From assembly GCA_021740585.1 (NCBI GenBank), contig JAIOZM010000002.1:1-64000 (forward strand): DNA of 64,000 nucleotides, read 5' to 3'. Positions within the stretch are counted from its first letter, which is position 1, and the number at the start of each line of letters is the position of its first letter. This document shows, piece after piece, positions 35,245-44,337 of this stretch. Position numbers and translations under genes: made by a program. The stretch comes from Bacteroidales bacterium (GTDB lineage: Bacteria; Bacteroidota; Bacteroidia; Bacteroidales; GCA-2748055). The notes beneath the pieces are model-generated. The model did not search any database and had not been told where the DNA came from. It saw nothing but the letters and a program-made list of their open reading frames with translations.

Positions 35245-38200
35245 TTAAAATGTAATATTTACCCCAAAATTGTAACGCTTAAGCATTGGGTAATTATGCT
35301 CATCGTAGGATCCCCCCTCTCTGTCTTCAAGCATCTTCGACCATATGAAGAGATTGTTCCCATTTATGAAAATGCGTAATCTGGATACGGCGATACGACT
35401 CAGGAATTTTGCATTCAGGTTATAAGCCAGCTCTGCGTTTTTAAGTCTCAGATAGGATGCATTTTTAATATTATAGTATCCCGAGGGTGAGCCCATGTCG
35501 TATCTGAGTACAGGATATGTAGCCGTTTCCCAGGTTTCGGGTGTCCATCCTTCTTCCATGTGGAAAGGTCTGGCCACGGACATACCTCCAGAGAATGCGG
35601 AAAGTGAGATGTTCCTACTTACGTTACGCACTCCATAAAACTGAACCGATGCACTGAAGCCTTTGAATTCAATTCCTGCAGACAAATTATAGTTATATTG
35701 TGGCCTTGAAGGAAAGGCGTAAGGGACATTATCATAGCTGTTTGTTACACCGTCTGAATTAAAATCAACAATACTATAATCTCCCGGTATCCTGAATGTA
35801 TTACTCTCTCCCAATGTACTGGTATAAATATCGTCCCAGGTATGCATAAAACCTGCTGTTAACTGCGTTGTAGTCTGTCCTATTTGATATCCGGCATCTT
35901 TTTGATAATCCAGCATCAGTTCAGGATCCTCCCGGTAAATAACCTCATCAACCACAAAGCCATAGCTACCATTAAACCAGTAGCGCAACCCGGAAGAAGA
36001 AGCCTGCCGCTTAAACCTCATTTCCACTTCCCATCCATGACTTTTTGTACTTCCCAGGTTAGCTGCGACTGGTGCAGCCCCAAACCATGGAGGAATGGTC
36101 CTTTGTTCCCCGCTCATGAATATGTCGTCTCGATTCTCCCAAAAAAAATCAAGATCAAAAGAAAGCATATAATCCAGAAAGGAGGTCTCCATTCCAATGT
36201 CTCTTTTTCGGGCCACTTCCCAGTGAATTTCGGGATTGGCTATAATATCCTCCCTGTACATGTCATATGAAGGCTGAAGGTTTGGATAGCCAAAACTCAT
36301 CCTGCTATTTGTCAGTTCCCAGCCTCCCACATAGCCCCAACGTGGAATTCCCCTGTCACTTCCAACTTTTCCATCAGAATAGCGAAACTTTAATTTGTTG
36401 ACCGTCTCGGAAATGGCTTCGAAAAACTTTTCGTTGGAAACGATCCATCCCACTGCAAGGGAAGGGAAAAAACCAAATCTGTATTTCGGCCCGAATTTCT
36501 CAGAACCATTATAGGCAGCATTTGCTTCAAAAAAGTAACGTTCATCATAATTATAGGTTACACGACCTACCCAGTCTTCGCGATAGCTCGGAAAATCCGT
36601 GCCACTCGTCCTTTGATCTCTGTTCAGCAGGGCAAGCGCACTTATGTCGTGCAGTCCAAAAGCTCTTCTATAGTTGAGTGAAAACTGGTAAAAAAGATTT
36701 CTGGTGATATTTGAAGAGGCACTTTCTGCAGTTGACACAAAGGGTTTGTCAACAAAATTGAACTGATGTATTTCAACGCCATAGGTCGCCGGGAAATCAT
36801 ATTCTACAGCAGAAATCGAATCTTCAGCATTCTGTGCACTCAACATAAGTTCGGGTACAATATATTTGTACACGGTTCCTTCGTCTTCCACATTAACACC
36901 ATTGGTTCGGTATAAATTATCGTAGGAGAATTTTGCATTTACTGACAAGCCCTTGGTAATGAAATCCAGCTTCTGGTTAAATTTGAAGTCGGATAACAGC
37001 TGTGTCATGTTTTCAGTATTATAGCCCCCCAGATTTAGCGCAGCAACAGGATTGTCATACCGGTCCCATCTGGATGTCTGTCCGAAAAATCCATCGGAAT
37101 ATTGCACAGGAAACAAGTCAGGGGGTTGCGAATAAACACCCTTCCAGTATGCGTTAGAACCACCCGCAGGCTCTCTTTTCGAAGAATAGTATCCAGACAC
37201 ATCTATGCTGAGGCTCGTTGTTTTCGTAAGCTTGAAATCCAGATTGCTCCTGAAATTATACTTGTCATAGGAGTAATTCGGATCATAACCCTGGCCATAA
37301 TCCTTGGTTCCAAGAATATCGCCTTCCGTCAGGTAGGACAAGGAACTGAAATACTTTACAAAATCGGTTCCTCCGGATACGTTCATGTTGATATTGTGAC
37401 TCAATGCATAGTCTTCAACCATGTGTTCATGCCAGGCAACATCAGGGAACAGTTCGGGGTCTTCCTGTAAGCGAAATTGTTCCAATACCTCCTGAGGCAT
37501 ATACCATCCCCAGCTAGATTCGTTAACATTAATCTCCCTCTCAATTGCATCATTCTTGAGCCTTAAAGCATCATATGAACCCAGTAGAACCGGGATCCTG
37601 GATACAGTTTTAACCGTAGTATTAGCGCTGATATTCAGCTCTGGTTTTCCTTCCTTACCTCTTTTGCTGGTAACAAGGATTACACCGTTCGCCCCCTTAA
37701 CTCCAAACACAGCAGTTGCAGAAGCATCTTTAAGCACAGATATACTCTCCACCTCTCTGGGATCAATATCATTCAATTCTCTTTCCACCCCATCCACAAG
37801 TATCAGGGGTTGTGCATTATTCCATGTTGTTTGCCCCCGAATAAAAATAGTTGCAGCGTCATTACCCGGTTCTCCTGAGTTTTGTATTGTAACCACACCA
37901 GGAAGCATACCGGTTATCGCATTGCTTAGGTTTGTAACTCCACCTGCCTTTAACAATTCATCTCCTTTAACCTGTGATATAGATCCAACAACGCTGGCCT
38001 TCTTTATTTGACCGTAACCCATTACAACAACTTCATCAAGCGATGTAACGGTTTCCATCAAAGTAACATTTATTACTGTATTTTCACTGACTGCTTTGAA
38101 TACCTCCTGACTTCCTACAAAACTGAATTTTAACCGATCTTGACCGGAAGCTTGAATGCTATAGTTTCCATTCAAATCAGTTACTGTTCCCACAGAAGTG

Positions 38201-38340
38201 CCTTCAACTACAACGGTAACTCCAATCATAGGTAGTCTTTCTTCATTCAAAACAGTGCCTGTTATTTCACGTACCTGAGAAAAAAGCGGTAAGGAAAGAA
38301 ATATTAAAACAGCAACCTGAAAGATTCTTTTTGCAGTCAT
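35245..38340 (-). CDS. SusC/RagA family TonB-dependent receptor (first)
   Basis: 1031 residues: signal peptide (IFQVAVLIFLSLPLFSQ), carboxypeptidase-regulatory-like domain about 23-110 (EITGTVLNEERLPMIGVTVV), SusC-type TonB plug (VVMGYGQIKKASVVGSISQV, PLILVDGVERELNDIDPREV, LKDASATAVFGVKGANGVIL), and a barrel ending VNITF. Canonical glycan importer and first gene of a six-gene operon (SusC, SusD, SusC, SusD, DUF1735, GH2 remnant). Its promoter at 38373-38420 has the three-heptad operator, back to back with that of the sulfatase at 38575. Confidence 0.95.
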   Translation of the reverse strand: MTAKRIFQVAVLIFLSLPLFSQVREITGTVLNEERLPMIGVTVVVEGTSVGTVTDLNGNYSIQASGQDRLKFSFVGSQEVFKAVSENTVINVTLMETVTSLDEVVVMGYGQIKKASVVGSISQVKGDELLKAGGVTNLSNAITGMLPGVVTIQNSGEPGNDAATIFIRGQTTWNNAQPLILVDGVERELNDIDPREVESISVLKDASATAVFGVKGANGVILVTSKRGKEGKPELNISANTTVKTVSRIPVLLGSYDALRLKNDAIEREINVNESSWGWYMPQEVLEQFRLQEDPELFPDVAWHEHMVEDYALSHNINMNVSGGTDFVKYFSSLSYLTEGDILGTKDYGQGYDPNYSYDKYNFRSNLDFKLTKTTSLSIDVSGYYSSKREPAGGSNAYWKGVYSQPPDLFPVQYSDGFFGQTSRWDRYDNPVAALNLGGYNTENMTQLLSDFKFNQKLDFITKGLSVNAKFSYDNLYRTNGVNVEDEGTVYKYIVPELMLSAQNAEDSISAVEYDFPATYGVEIHQFNFVDKPFVSTAESASSNITRNLFYQFSLNYRRAFGLHDISALALLNRDQRTSGTDFPSYREDWVGRVTYNYDERYFFEANAAYNGSEKFGPKYRFGFFPSLAVGWIVSNEKFFEAISETVNKLKFRYSDGKVGSDRGIPRWGYVGGWELTNSRMSFGYPNLQPSYDMYREDIIANPEIHWEVARKRDIGMETSFLDYMLSFDLDFFWENRDDIFMSGEQRTIPPWFGAAPVAANLGSTKSHGWEVEMRFKRQASSSGLRYWFNGSYGFVVDEVIYREDPELMLDYQKDAGYQIGQTTTQLTAGFMHTWDDIYTSTLGESNTFRIPGDYSIVDFNSDGVTNSYDNVPYAFPSRPQYNYNLSAGIEFKGFSASVQFYGVRNVSRNISLSAFSGGMSVARPFHMEEGWTPETWETATYPVLRYDMGSPSGYYNIKNASYLRLKNAELAYNLNAKFLSRIAVSRLRIFINGNNLFIWSKMLEDREGGSYDEHNYPMLKRYNFGVNITF

Positions 38341-38372
38341 AATGAATAGCTAGTTTAGTTTAATTTCGAATA

Positions 38373-38420
38373 CTAATTTATATTGAAATAAATAATTTTG
38401 GTCTAATAATCTCTTAATTT
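38373..38420 (-). promoter_or_regulatory. Three-heptad SARP-like operator and -7 box, upstream of the SusCD operon
   Basis: Read on the minus strand: heptads AAATTAA (38420-38414), TTATTAG (38409-38403), AAATTAT (38398-38392), then 11 bp and TAAATTAG (38380-38373), a weaker -7 box. The ATG is 40 bp from the box start. A 15-bp palindrome (CTCTTAA-T-TTAAGAG, 38411-38425) overlaps the first heptad and could be a second regulatory site. Confidence 0.6.
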
Positions 38421-38502
38421 AAGAGGTAAATAAATAAAATTTGAAATAAATACAATGGAATATCTCTTGCCGGACAGATGTTTTTTTTATCAGTGAAAAT
38501 CA

Positions 38503-38550
38503 TAATTATGAAATAATTAGTTCGGTATTAATACTAAAAATATAAGTTTG
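38503..38550 (+). promoter_or_regulatory. Three-heptad SARP-like operator and -7 box, upstream of the 38575 sulfatase
   Basis: Heptads TAATTAT (38503), TAATTAG (38514) and GTATTAA (38525), then 11 bp and TAAGTTTG (38543-38550), a perfect TAnnTTTG box. The ATG is 32 bp from the box start. Its first 22 bp differ from the 19884 operator at a single position. Confidence 0.7.
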
Positions 38551-38574
38551 TTTTTTAATTAAAACCATTATAAC

Positions 38575-41214
38575 ATGATTACCAAATACCTATATAAACA
38601 ACCACTTGGTATCTTCACAATCTGTTCATTGACTGTAACAATGAATCAAGCAGTTGCTCAAGAGATATCCTTGCCTAACATCATTATAATCATAACCGAT
38701 GATCAGGGATATGCCGATTTAAGTTTTAATGAACACCACCCGGCCGAAGTAAACACTCCAAATATGGATGCCCTGGCATATGAAGGAATTTTTTTTTCAC
38801 AAGCATACATATCTGGTAATGTTTGTTCTCCGACACGTGCAGGACTGCTCACTGGCCGATATCAGCAGAGAGCAGGTGTTTATACTGCCGGTGAGGGAGG
38901 TTCGGGTATCGATCTTAGTATCCCCCTCTTTCCAAAATTTTTGGAATCAAAAGGATATGTAATGGGAGCTTTTGGTAAATGGCACATGGGATCAACCCCT
39001 GAATACAATCCTGTTGCAAGAGGTTTTAATGAATTTTACGGTTTTATGGGCAGGGGCGCGCATGATTATTATGATCTGGACGATTTGGATGACCCCTTGT
39101 TCAGAGGCCTCGATAAGATAACTGCAGAAGGCTACTTGACCAACTTATTGACCGGTGAAGCAGTTAATTTCATTAAAAATCATAAGGATGAGCCCTTCTT
39201 CTGTTATCTGGCATACAACGCAGTCCATTCTCCCATGCAGGCGCCTGCAGAAGACATAGCTGATTTTGATACCGGTGATACCACAAGGAATATACTGATG
39301 GCCATGCTCAGACATCTCGACAACGGGGTAGGAGAGGTGGTCAATACACTTAAAGCAGAGGGACTGTGGGAAAATACCTTGTTGTTTTTTCTTACTGACA
39401 ATGGTGGAGCCGGAGCAACCCATGCCAATAATTCCCCGCTCAGAGGATTGAAAGGCCAGAATTGGGAAGGTGGTATCAGAACACCCTTCGTGATTAGCTG
39501 GCCGGTGCGCTTCGCGGGCAGCAGAATTGTCGACACCCCTATTATATCCCTCGATATTTTACCCACTGTGCTGGATGCTCTGGATATTGAGGAACCAACA
39601 GATTTACCACTGGATGGAAAAAGTATTCTTCCCGCTCTCACAAATGAAGATACTGCACACCACAAATTTATGTTCTGGTCTGAAGGGGGCGATAAGGGTA
39701 CATGGGCAGTACGTTATAAGGATTGGAAACTGGTAGTGGATAAAGACGAATTTCATCTGGCCGACCTGAAGAATGATATTTCTGAAAGTATCAATCTCAT
39801 AGATATTTATCCTGATACCGCTGATCAGATGATCAACGCCTATCTTACCTGGCTGAATGAAATGGCCGAGCCCATGCAAGAACCTGGTAAGGAATGGATC
39901 CCTAAAATTGAATCAGGCCAGCTGGTAAGTCTCTACAACAGACTCTATTTCAGGGGAAATGTTCAGAATTTTAATAAAGCAGGCGTATATAATGCAGCAG
40001 ACCTGACAGAAATTGGTGAAGATAAGGCTCAATCAATCCTGATAGCAGACGGATATGAAGTAAAAGCATACAGTGAAGATGAACAAAAAGGAACTGAGCT
40101 AATTGCAAATATATCCATCCCTTTTTTTAATTATCCGGATTATGGACTTTCTTCTTTCATAATCGCACCAAAAGGTGGCGCAGCCGGACAGGATGTAGGA
40201 GATGTAACAATATCTGCATCAAATGCTCAAAACTCCATGTTATGGATCCGGGATAATGATTATGACACGTATTGGGAGTCGGCTACGCAAGGAGACTGGA
40301 TTCGGTTCGAATTCTGCCAGAAAGTTTCAATAAACGGTATTCATATTGCATTTAAAAGAGGTCATCTAAGAAAATCATATTTTGATGTAGAAACCTCCTT
40401 AGACGGACAAACATGGTACAAGGTTATAAATGGGGGTGAGAGTAGCGGCACGACAGTAAATACGGAGTTTTTTCCATTCCCGCTTACTACTGCAAGATAC
40501 CTTCGGATTGTGGGTTTTGGAAATTATGACAATAACCAGAATCATTATACTGAGGTGAAATTCTCGGTTGTTGACTTCGTATTAGACGGAATCGTAATTA
40601 AAGCAGAAGAATTCACGAATTCATCTCAAATGGATGTCCTTGCAATTGATGACTGTGTTGGTTATTTCGGGATTACAAATGAAGCTTCTGATGCTACCGT
40701 GGAATATAACATAAATGATGTTCCGGAAGGAAACTATCAATTCAAAATTAGAGCCAAACTTATAAATACTGGTGATCTGGATATTCAAATTAACAACGCA
40801 TCGACAGGTAATTTTCCAATAATGGCTAACATGCTTGGAGCTTCCTGGACTGAAATAACTAGATATTTCAAAATTCCTTCAGGTGACAAGAAATTAAAAC
40901 TAACCTATAGCGGCAATGGAAGCAAAGGTATAGAGCTGAACTGGTACCAGCTCACGCCCTCAACAAATCTTATGGAAAGAGAGATCAGATCTACACAGAT
41001 TTATCCTAACCCATGTTTGGATAAACTTCATATCGATGCAGAAGAATCCATAAGTAAAATTGAAATATTTGACAAGACAGGCAGGAGAATAATACAGCAT
41101 TTGGATCCAGGAAATTTTGTAACCCTGCCTTTGGAACACCTAATGGATGATGTTTATTTTATAAGAATTCTTCATACGGAGGGCATCGAAATATTCAAAT
41201 TTATAAAAATGTAA
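38575..41214 (+). CDS. Multidomain sulfatase with F5/8C, CBM6-like and T9SS domains
   Basis: 879 residues. Signal peptide (ending QAVAQE); S1 sulfatase domain to about residue 435 with ITDDQGYADLS, maturation motif C84-SPTR-AGLLTG, GKWHMGS, NAVHSPMQAP and FLTDNGGAG. It is followed by a crystallin-like stretch about 455-510 (AGVYNAADLTEIGEDK), an F5/8-type-C/CBM32-like domain about 535-660 (WIRFEFCQKVSINGIHIAF, TARYLRIVGFG), a CBM6-like domain about 670-790 (IKAEEFTNSS, KGIELNWYQL), and a type A T9SS domain at the end (IYPNPCLDKLHI). It should be a secreted sulfatase that holds polymeric glycan through two binding modules. It is divergent from the SusCD operon and last gene of the island; a hairpin follows at 41244. 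Confidence 0.9.
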   Translation: MITKYLYKQPLGIFTICSLTVTMNQAVAQEISLPNIIIIITDDQGYADLSFNEHHPAEVNTPNMDALAYEGIFFSQAYISGNVCSPTRAGLLTGRYQQRAGVYTAGEGGSGIDLSIPLFPKFLESKGYVMGAFGKWHMGSTPEYNPVARGFNEFYGFMGRGAHDYYDLDDLDDPLFRGLDKITAEGYLTNLLTGEAVNFIKNHKDEPFFCYLAYNAVHSPMQAPAEDIADFDTGDTTRNILMAMLRHLDNGVGEVVNTLKAEGLWENTLLFFLTDNGGAGATHANNSPLRGLKGQNWEGGIRTPFVISWPVRFAGSRIVDTPIISLDILPTVLDALDIEEPTDLPLDGKSILPALTNEDTAHHKFMFWSEGGDKGTWAVRYKDWKLVVDKDEFHLADLKNDISESINLIDIYPDTADQMINAYLTWLNEMAEPMQEPGKEWIPKIESGQLVSLYNRLYFRGNVQNFNKAGVYNAADLTEIGEDKAQSILIADGYEVKAYSEDEQKGTELIANISIPFFNYPDYGLSSFIIAPKGGAAGQDVGDVTISASNAQNSMLWIRDNDYDTYWESATQGDWIRFEFCQKVSINGIHIAFKRGHLRKSYFDVETSLDGQTWYKVINGGESSGTTVNTEFFPFPLTTARYLRIVGFGNYDNNQNHYTEVKFSVVDFVLDGIVIKAEEFTNSSQMDVLAIDDCVGYFGITNEASDATVEYNINDVPEGNYQFKIRAKLINTGDLDIQINNASTGNFPIMANMLGASWTEITRYFKIPSGDKKLKLTYSGNGSKGIELNWYQLTPSTNLMEREIRSTQIYPNPCLDKLHIDAEESISKIEIFDKTGRRIIQHLDPGNFVTLPLEHLMDDVYFIRILHTEGIEIFKFIKM

Positions 41215-41243
41215 CTTCCCGGTTGATTTGTTGCATGCCCTGA

Positions 41244-41265
41244 ATCTTTTTCACCTGAAAAAGAT
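41244..41265 (+). terminator. Hairpin after the multidomain sulfatase
   Basis: Perfect 9-bp arms ATCTTTTTC and GAAAAAGAT with loop ACCT, 30 bp after the stop codon. No long T run follows, so termination is plausible but not certain. Confidence 0.45.
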
Positions 41266-41355
41266 GACTTTACACAATCTTTCAATTCTGCTCCGCAATT
41301 ATGTTTGTATTATAATGTATCGCGATAAATTAATAAATTCAGGGTATTAAGCTAA

Positions 41356-41453
41356 TCATTCCAGACTCATCAGCCATGCTCCGCTCATATTCATGCTTTC
41401 CCTGAAAGTAATTAATGCGTTCAGAGCCTGATTTTTATCGCTGAATGACATGG
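41356..41453. repeat. Right copy of the 98-bp island-flanking direct repeat
   Basis: The partner of 8120-8217. This copy begins exactly at the stop codon of the SPOR gene and is continuous with the intact gene, so the gene now uses the 3' end on the island side of the junction. The DNA between the repeats (8218-41355, about 33.1 kb) would be the inserted element. Confidence 0.9.
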
Positions 41454-42471
41454 CACTCACCCGGTAAATTCCATTCCCAAGATCAAGGGTTATGGCCGGA
41501 TAGCCTTTTAATACCAGCTCCTTCTGAAGATCATCGGCATTTTTAGCGTCTTTAAAGCTCCCGGCAATAATGTAATATTCATTCAAAGAGCCCTCCGCTT
41601 CCTTATCCTCTTCGGTTTCTGTTGGTTTTAGTGCATTTTTAATTGAAGTTATAGAATCAATATCCTTTTCAAATTCATTTACGAGCTCATCAAAATTGAA
41701 GTCTTCATCCCCTGACTCAGGAATATTATCCTCAATTATTACTTCCTCTTCACCGAAAAAGGAATCGAAGTTTAACTCATTATTCGTCAGGTTGGTTTGA
41801 AAAGAAATGATTATAATGGCAGCCATAAGGACCACAACAGCACCAACTACAAACCAAACGGTACTCCGGTTATTTTTTCTTATGGGGGGAATAACAACTG
41901 AACTACTTTTTTCCACAGGCACAGACTCCTTTATGGTTTGCTCAGTTACTTTTTCACTTTGGACTTTTTTATCCGGCTCCTCTTTCTTTTCAACTTCCTT
42001 CAAAGGCTCGCTTACATCACTTTTTCTTTTTTCTGTCTCAGAAGATTCCTGCACCTCTTCCTCAAAATCATCCAACTCAAAACTCTCCAATCCAAAATTA
42101 TCAGGGTCAAGAACTAATTCAGAATCCTTTTCAAGGCTGATATTGTTATCTTCATCCCGTAAAATTTTACACAATCCGGGAATTGTATACGCTTCTCCTT
42201 TGTCGAGTGAAAATTTAATTTCATCAATAAATTCAAGCACTTTCTGCCTGGCCTCCTCCATGGGTAAATCTTCTGCGTTGGATAGCTTACTGCTTAACAA
42301 ATCGTCATCCATAGATTCGGTGGCATCGAAAATTAATTCCGATTTTGGGGCAGTAATCTTATTACCTGATACCTTTGCGGGCACCTTAATAATTTTCAGG
42401 CTCCCAAAGCCCGGTAAAACTACTTTTTCGGAAAATAATAAAAGCTCGCGTAAATAATTCAGAATATTCAA
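41356..42471 (-). CDS. HU-CCDC81 and SPOR domain membrane protein
   Basis: 371 residues. The N-terminus (LLLFSEKVVLPGFGSLKIIK ... EAYTIPGLCKILRD) matches the prokaryotic CCDC81-type HU domains, about 1-130. An acidic and Lys-rich linker follows, then one membrane helix about 201-221 (FVVGAVVVLMAAIIII) and a C-terminal SPOR domain about 297-371 (YYIIAGSFKDAKNADDLQ), which binds denuded septal peptidoglycan. A cell-division or envelope role is inferred from SPOR. Its 3' end is the apparent integration site of the sulfatase island; ancestrally the gene probably ended 10 bp from metG. Confidence 0.88.
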   Translation of the reverse strand: MNILNYLRELLLFSEKVVLPGFGSLKIIKVPAKVSGNKITAPKSELIFDATESMDDDLLSSKLSNAEDLPMEEARQKVLEFIDEIKFSLDKGEAYTIPGLCKILRDEDNNISLEKDSELVLDPDNFGLESFELDDFEEEVQESSETEKRKSDVSEPLKEVEKKEEPDKKVQSEKVTEQTIKESVPVEKSSSVVIPPIRKNNRSTVWFVVGAVVVLMAAIIIISFQTNLTNNELNFDSFFGEEEVIIEDNIPESGDEDFNFDELVNEFEKDIDSITSIKNALKPTETEEDKEAEGSLNEYYIIAGSFKDAKNADDLQKELVLKGYPAITLDLGNGIYRVSAMSFSDKNQALNALITFRESMNMSGAWLMSLE

Positions 42472-42614
42472 GTTGCCGTTTTTTAAATTAGATTTTCAAA
42501 TTTAGTTCTGGATTTCATATCATCCAAAAAAAATTACTAACTCTTTTCTGTTTTCGAATAAACCTTTTCTGAATAGAATCGTTATCTTCGTATTAAAATT
42601 AGATTTTCTTGGCG

Positions 42615-43742
42615 ATGGAAAATATCCAAATGGTCGATTTAAAGGGCCAATATGATAAAATTAAAGTAGAGGTCAATTCTGCAATCCAATCTGTTATTGA
42701 TAGTTCAGCATTTATTAAAGGCCCCGCCTTAAAAAAATTTCAAAAGGAACTTGAAACTTATATGGCCGTTAAGCATGTAATTCCCTGTGCGAACGGAACC
42801 GATGCTCTTCAGCTGGCTCTCATGGGCTTAAATCTGAAACCCGGCGATGAGATAATCACCTCCCCTTTTACTTTCATTGCAACCATTGAAGTAATTCAAC
42901 TCCTCGGCTTAAAACCGGTATTGGTCGATATTGACCCGGATACATTCAATATCAATCCTGAGAATATCAAAAAAGCCATTACCAGCAGAACAAAAGCTAT
43001 TATGCCAGTCCATCTTTTTGGGCAATGTGCCAATATGGATAAAATTTTGGAACTGGCAGAAACCCATAATCTTTTTGTAATAGAAGATACAGCCCAGGCT
43101 ATTGGAGCCAAATATAATTTCAATAATGGCAGAACCGGAAAAGCAGGTACTCTGGGCCACATAGGAACCACCTCTTTTTTCCCATCCAAAAATCTGGGAG
43201 CCTTTGGAGATGGTGGTGCCATATTTACAAATGATGACGAACTTGCTGAAAAGCTTTCCATAATTGCAAATCACGGAATGAAACAGCAATATTATTATGA
43301 GCAGGTAGGTCTGAATTCGAGATTAGACAGCCTTCAGGCAGCTATACTCTCTGTAAAACTCAAATATTTAGACGCTTACAACAAAGCACGCCAAAAAGCT
43401 GCCGCTTATTATGATACTGCATTTCAAGAAAATCCTCAGATATCTCCACCTTTTCGGTTTAAAAATTCAGAACATATCTTCCATCAATACACCCTTAAAG
43501 TAAAAAATGGAAAACGAGATGCCCTGAAGCATTTTTTAAATGAAAAGGGAATTCCGGCTATGATATATTATCCTGTTGGGCTTCATTTGCAGGAGGCTTA
43601 TAAAAATCTCGGCTATGTTGAGGGTGATTTTCCCATTACAGAAAAAATTTGCACAGAAGTTCTCTCCTTGCCCATGCACACAGAACTGGATGAGTTGCAA
43701 TTAAAGTATATTACCGAATCGGTTAATGAATTTTTTAAATAA
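42615..43742 (+). CDS. wbpE: DegT/DnrJ/EryC1 aminotransferase, WbpE-like
   Basis: PLP-dependent aminotransferase that would convert UDP-GlcNAc(3-keto)A to the 3-amino sugar. 375 residues; PLP lysine Lys192 in [14 protein letters not shown], and [11 protein letters not shown] with the ring-stacking Asp. In Porphyromonas the equivalent is PorR. ATG at 42615 is preferred to a TTG two codons upstream. First gene of wbpE-D-B-A, followed after 2 bp by the acetyltransferase. The four adjacent genes make the specific assignment firmer than sequence alone. A near-consensus -7 box TATCTTCG lies at 42583-42590. Confidence 0.88.
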   Translation: MENIQMVDLKGQYDKIKVEVNSAIQSVIDSSAFIKGPALKKFQKELETYMAVKHVIPCANGTDALQLALMGLNLKPGDEIITSPFTFIATIEVIQLLGLKPVLVDIDPDTFNINPENIKKAITSRTKAIMPVHLFGQCANMDKILELAETHNLFVIEDTAQAIGAKYNFNNGRTGKAGTLGHIGTTSFFPSKNLGAFGDGGAIFTNDDELAEKLSIIANHGMKQQYYYEQVGLNSRLDSLQAAILSVKLKYLDAYNKARQKAAAYYDTAFQENPQISPPFRFKNSEHIFHQYTLKVKNGKRDALKHFLNEKGIPAMIYYPVGLHLQEAYKNLGYVEGDFPITEKICTEVLSLPMHTELDELQLKYITESVNEFFK

Positions 43743-43744
43743 TT

Positions 43745-44326
43745 ATGTCTGAAAAAGAATACTTTGCTCACGAAACAGCGGTGATTGATCCCGGGTGCAG
43801 GATTGGAAAGTCAACCAAAATCTGGCACTTCAGTCATATTATGCCCAATTGTATTATTGGAGAACATTGCAATATTGGTCAGAACGTTGTTATTTCACCA
43901 GATGTAATACTTGGAAATAATGTAAAAGTCCAGAATAACGTCTCCATTTATACCGGCGTTATATGCGATGATGATGTATTCCTCGGTCCGTCGATGGTGT
44001 TTACAAATATAGTGAATCCGCGTAGTGCTGTAATCCGAAAAGATCAGTACCTTAAAACCCATGTTAAAAAAGGCGCCAGTATAGGTGCAAACGCTACTAT
44101 AATCTGTGGTAACCCGATTGGGAAGTATGCTTTTATTGGTGCCGGCGCAGTGGTTACCAAGGAAGTTGACGACTATGCCCTTGTTATTGGTAATCCGGCC
44201 AAACATATTGGCTGGATGAGTGAATTTGGGCATCGGCTTGAATTCGATTCTCAAAATATCGCCGTATGCAAAGAGAGCAAGGAAAAATATATTCTTGAAA
44301 ATGGAAAAGTGAGAAAAACTAATTAA
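43745..44326 (+). CDS. wbpD: UDP-2-acetamido-3-amino-glucuronate N-acetyltransferase, WbpD-like
   Basis: 193 residues of left-handed beta-helix hexapeptide repeats ([69 protein letters not shown]), ending with the loop [13 protein letters not shown]. This is the WbpD/WlbB family that N-acetylates the 3-amino group made by WbpE. Starts 2 bp after wbpE and precedes wbpB by 11 bp, so clearly co-transcribed. Confidence 0.9.
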   Translation: MSEKEYFAHETAVIDPGCRIGKSTKIWHFSHIMPNCIIGEHCNIGQNVVISPDVILGNNVKVQNNVSIYTGVICDDDVFLGPSMVFTNIVNPRSAVIRKDQYLKTHVKKGASIGANATIICGNPIGKYAFIGAGAVVTKEVDDYALVIGNPAKHIGWMSEFGHRLEFDSQNIAVCKESKEKYILENGKVRKTN

Positions 44327-44337
44327 TTTTATATACA

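Noticed and set aside
8218..41355. Search for an integrase or transposase inside the island
   Set aside because: No frame shows tyrosine or serine recombinase motifs or a transposase. The stretch at 10290-10360 (IVAHWFEDTNH...) could not be tied to any family, so no mobile gene is claimed.
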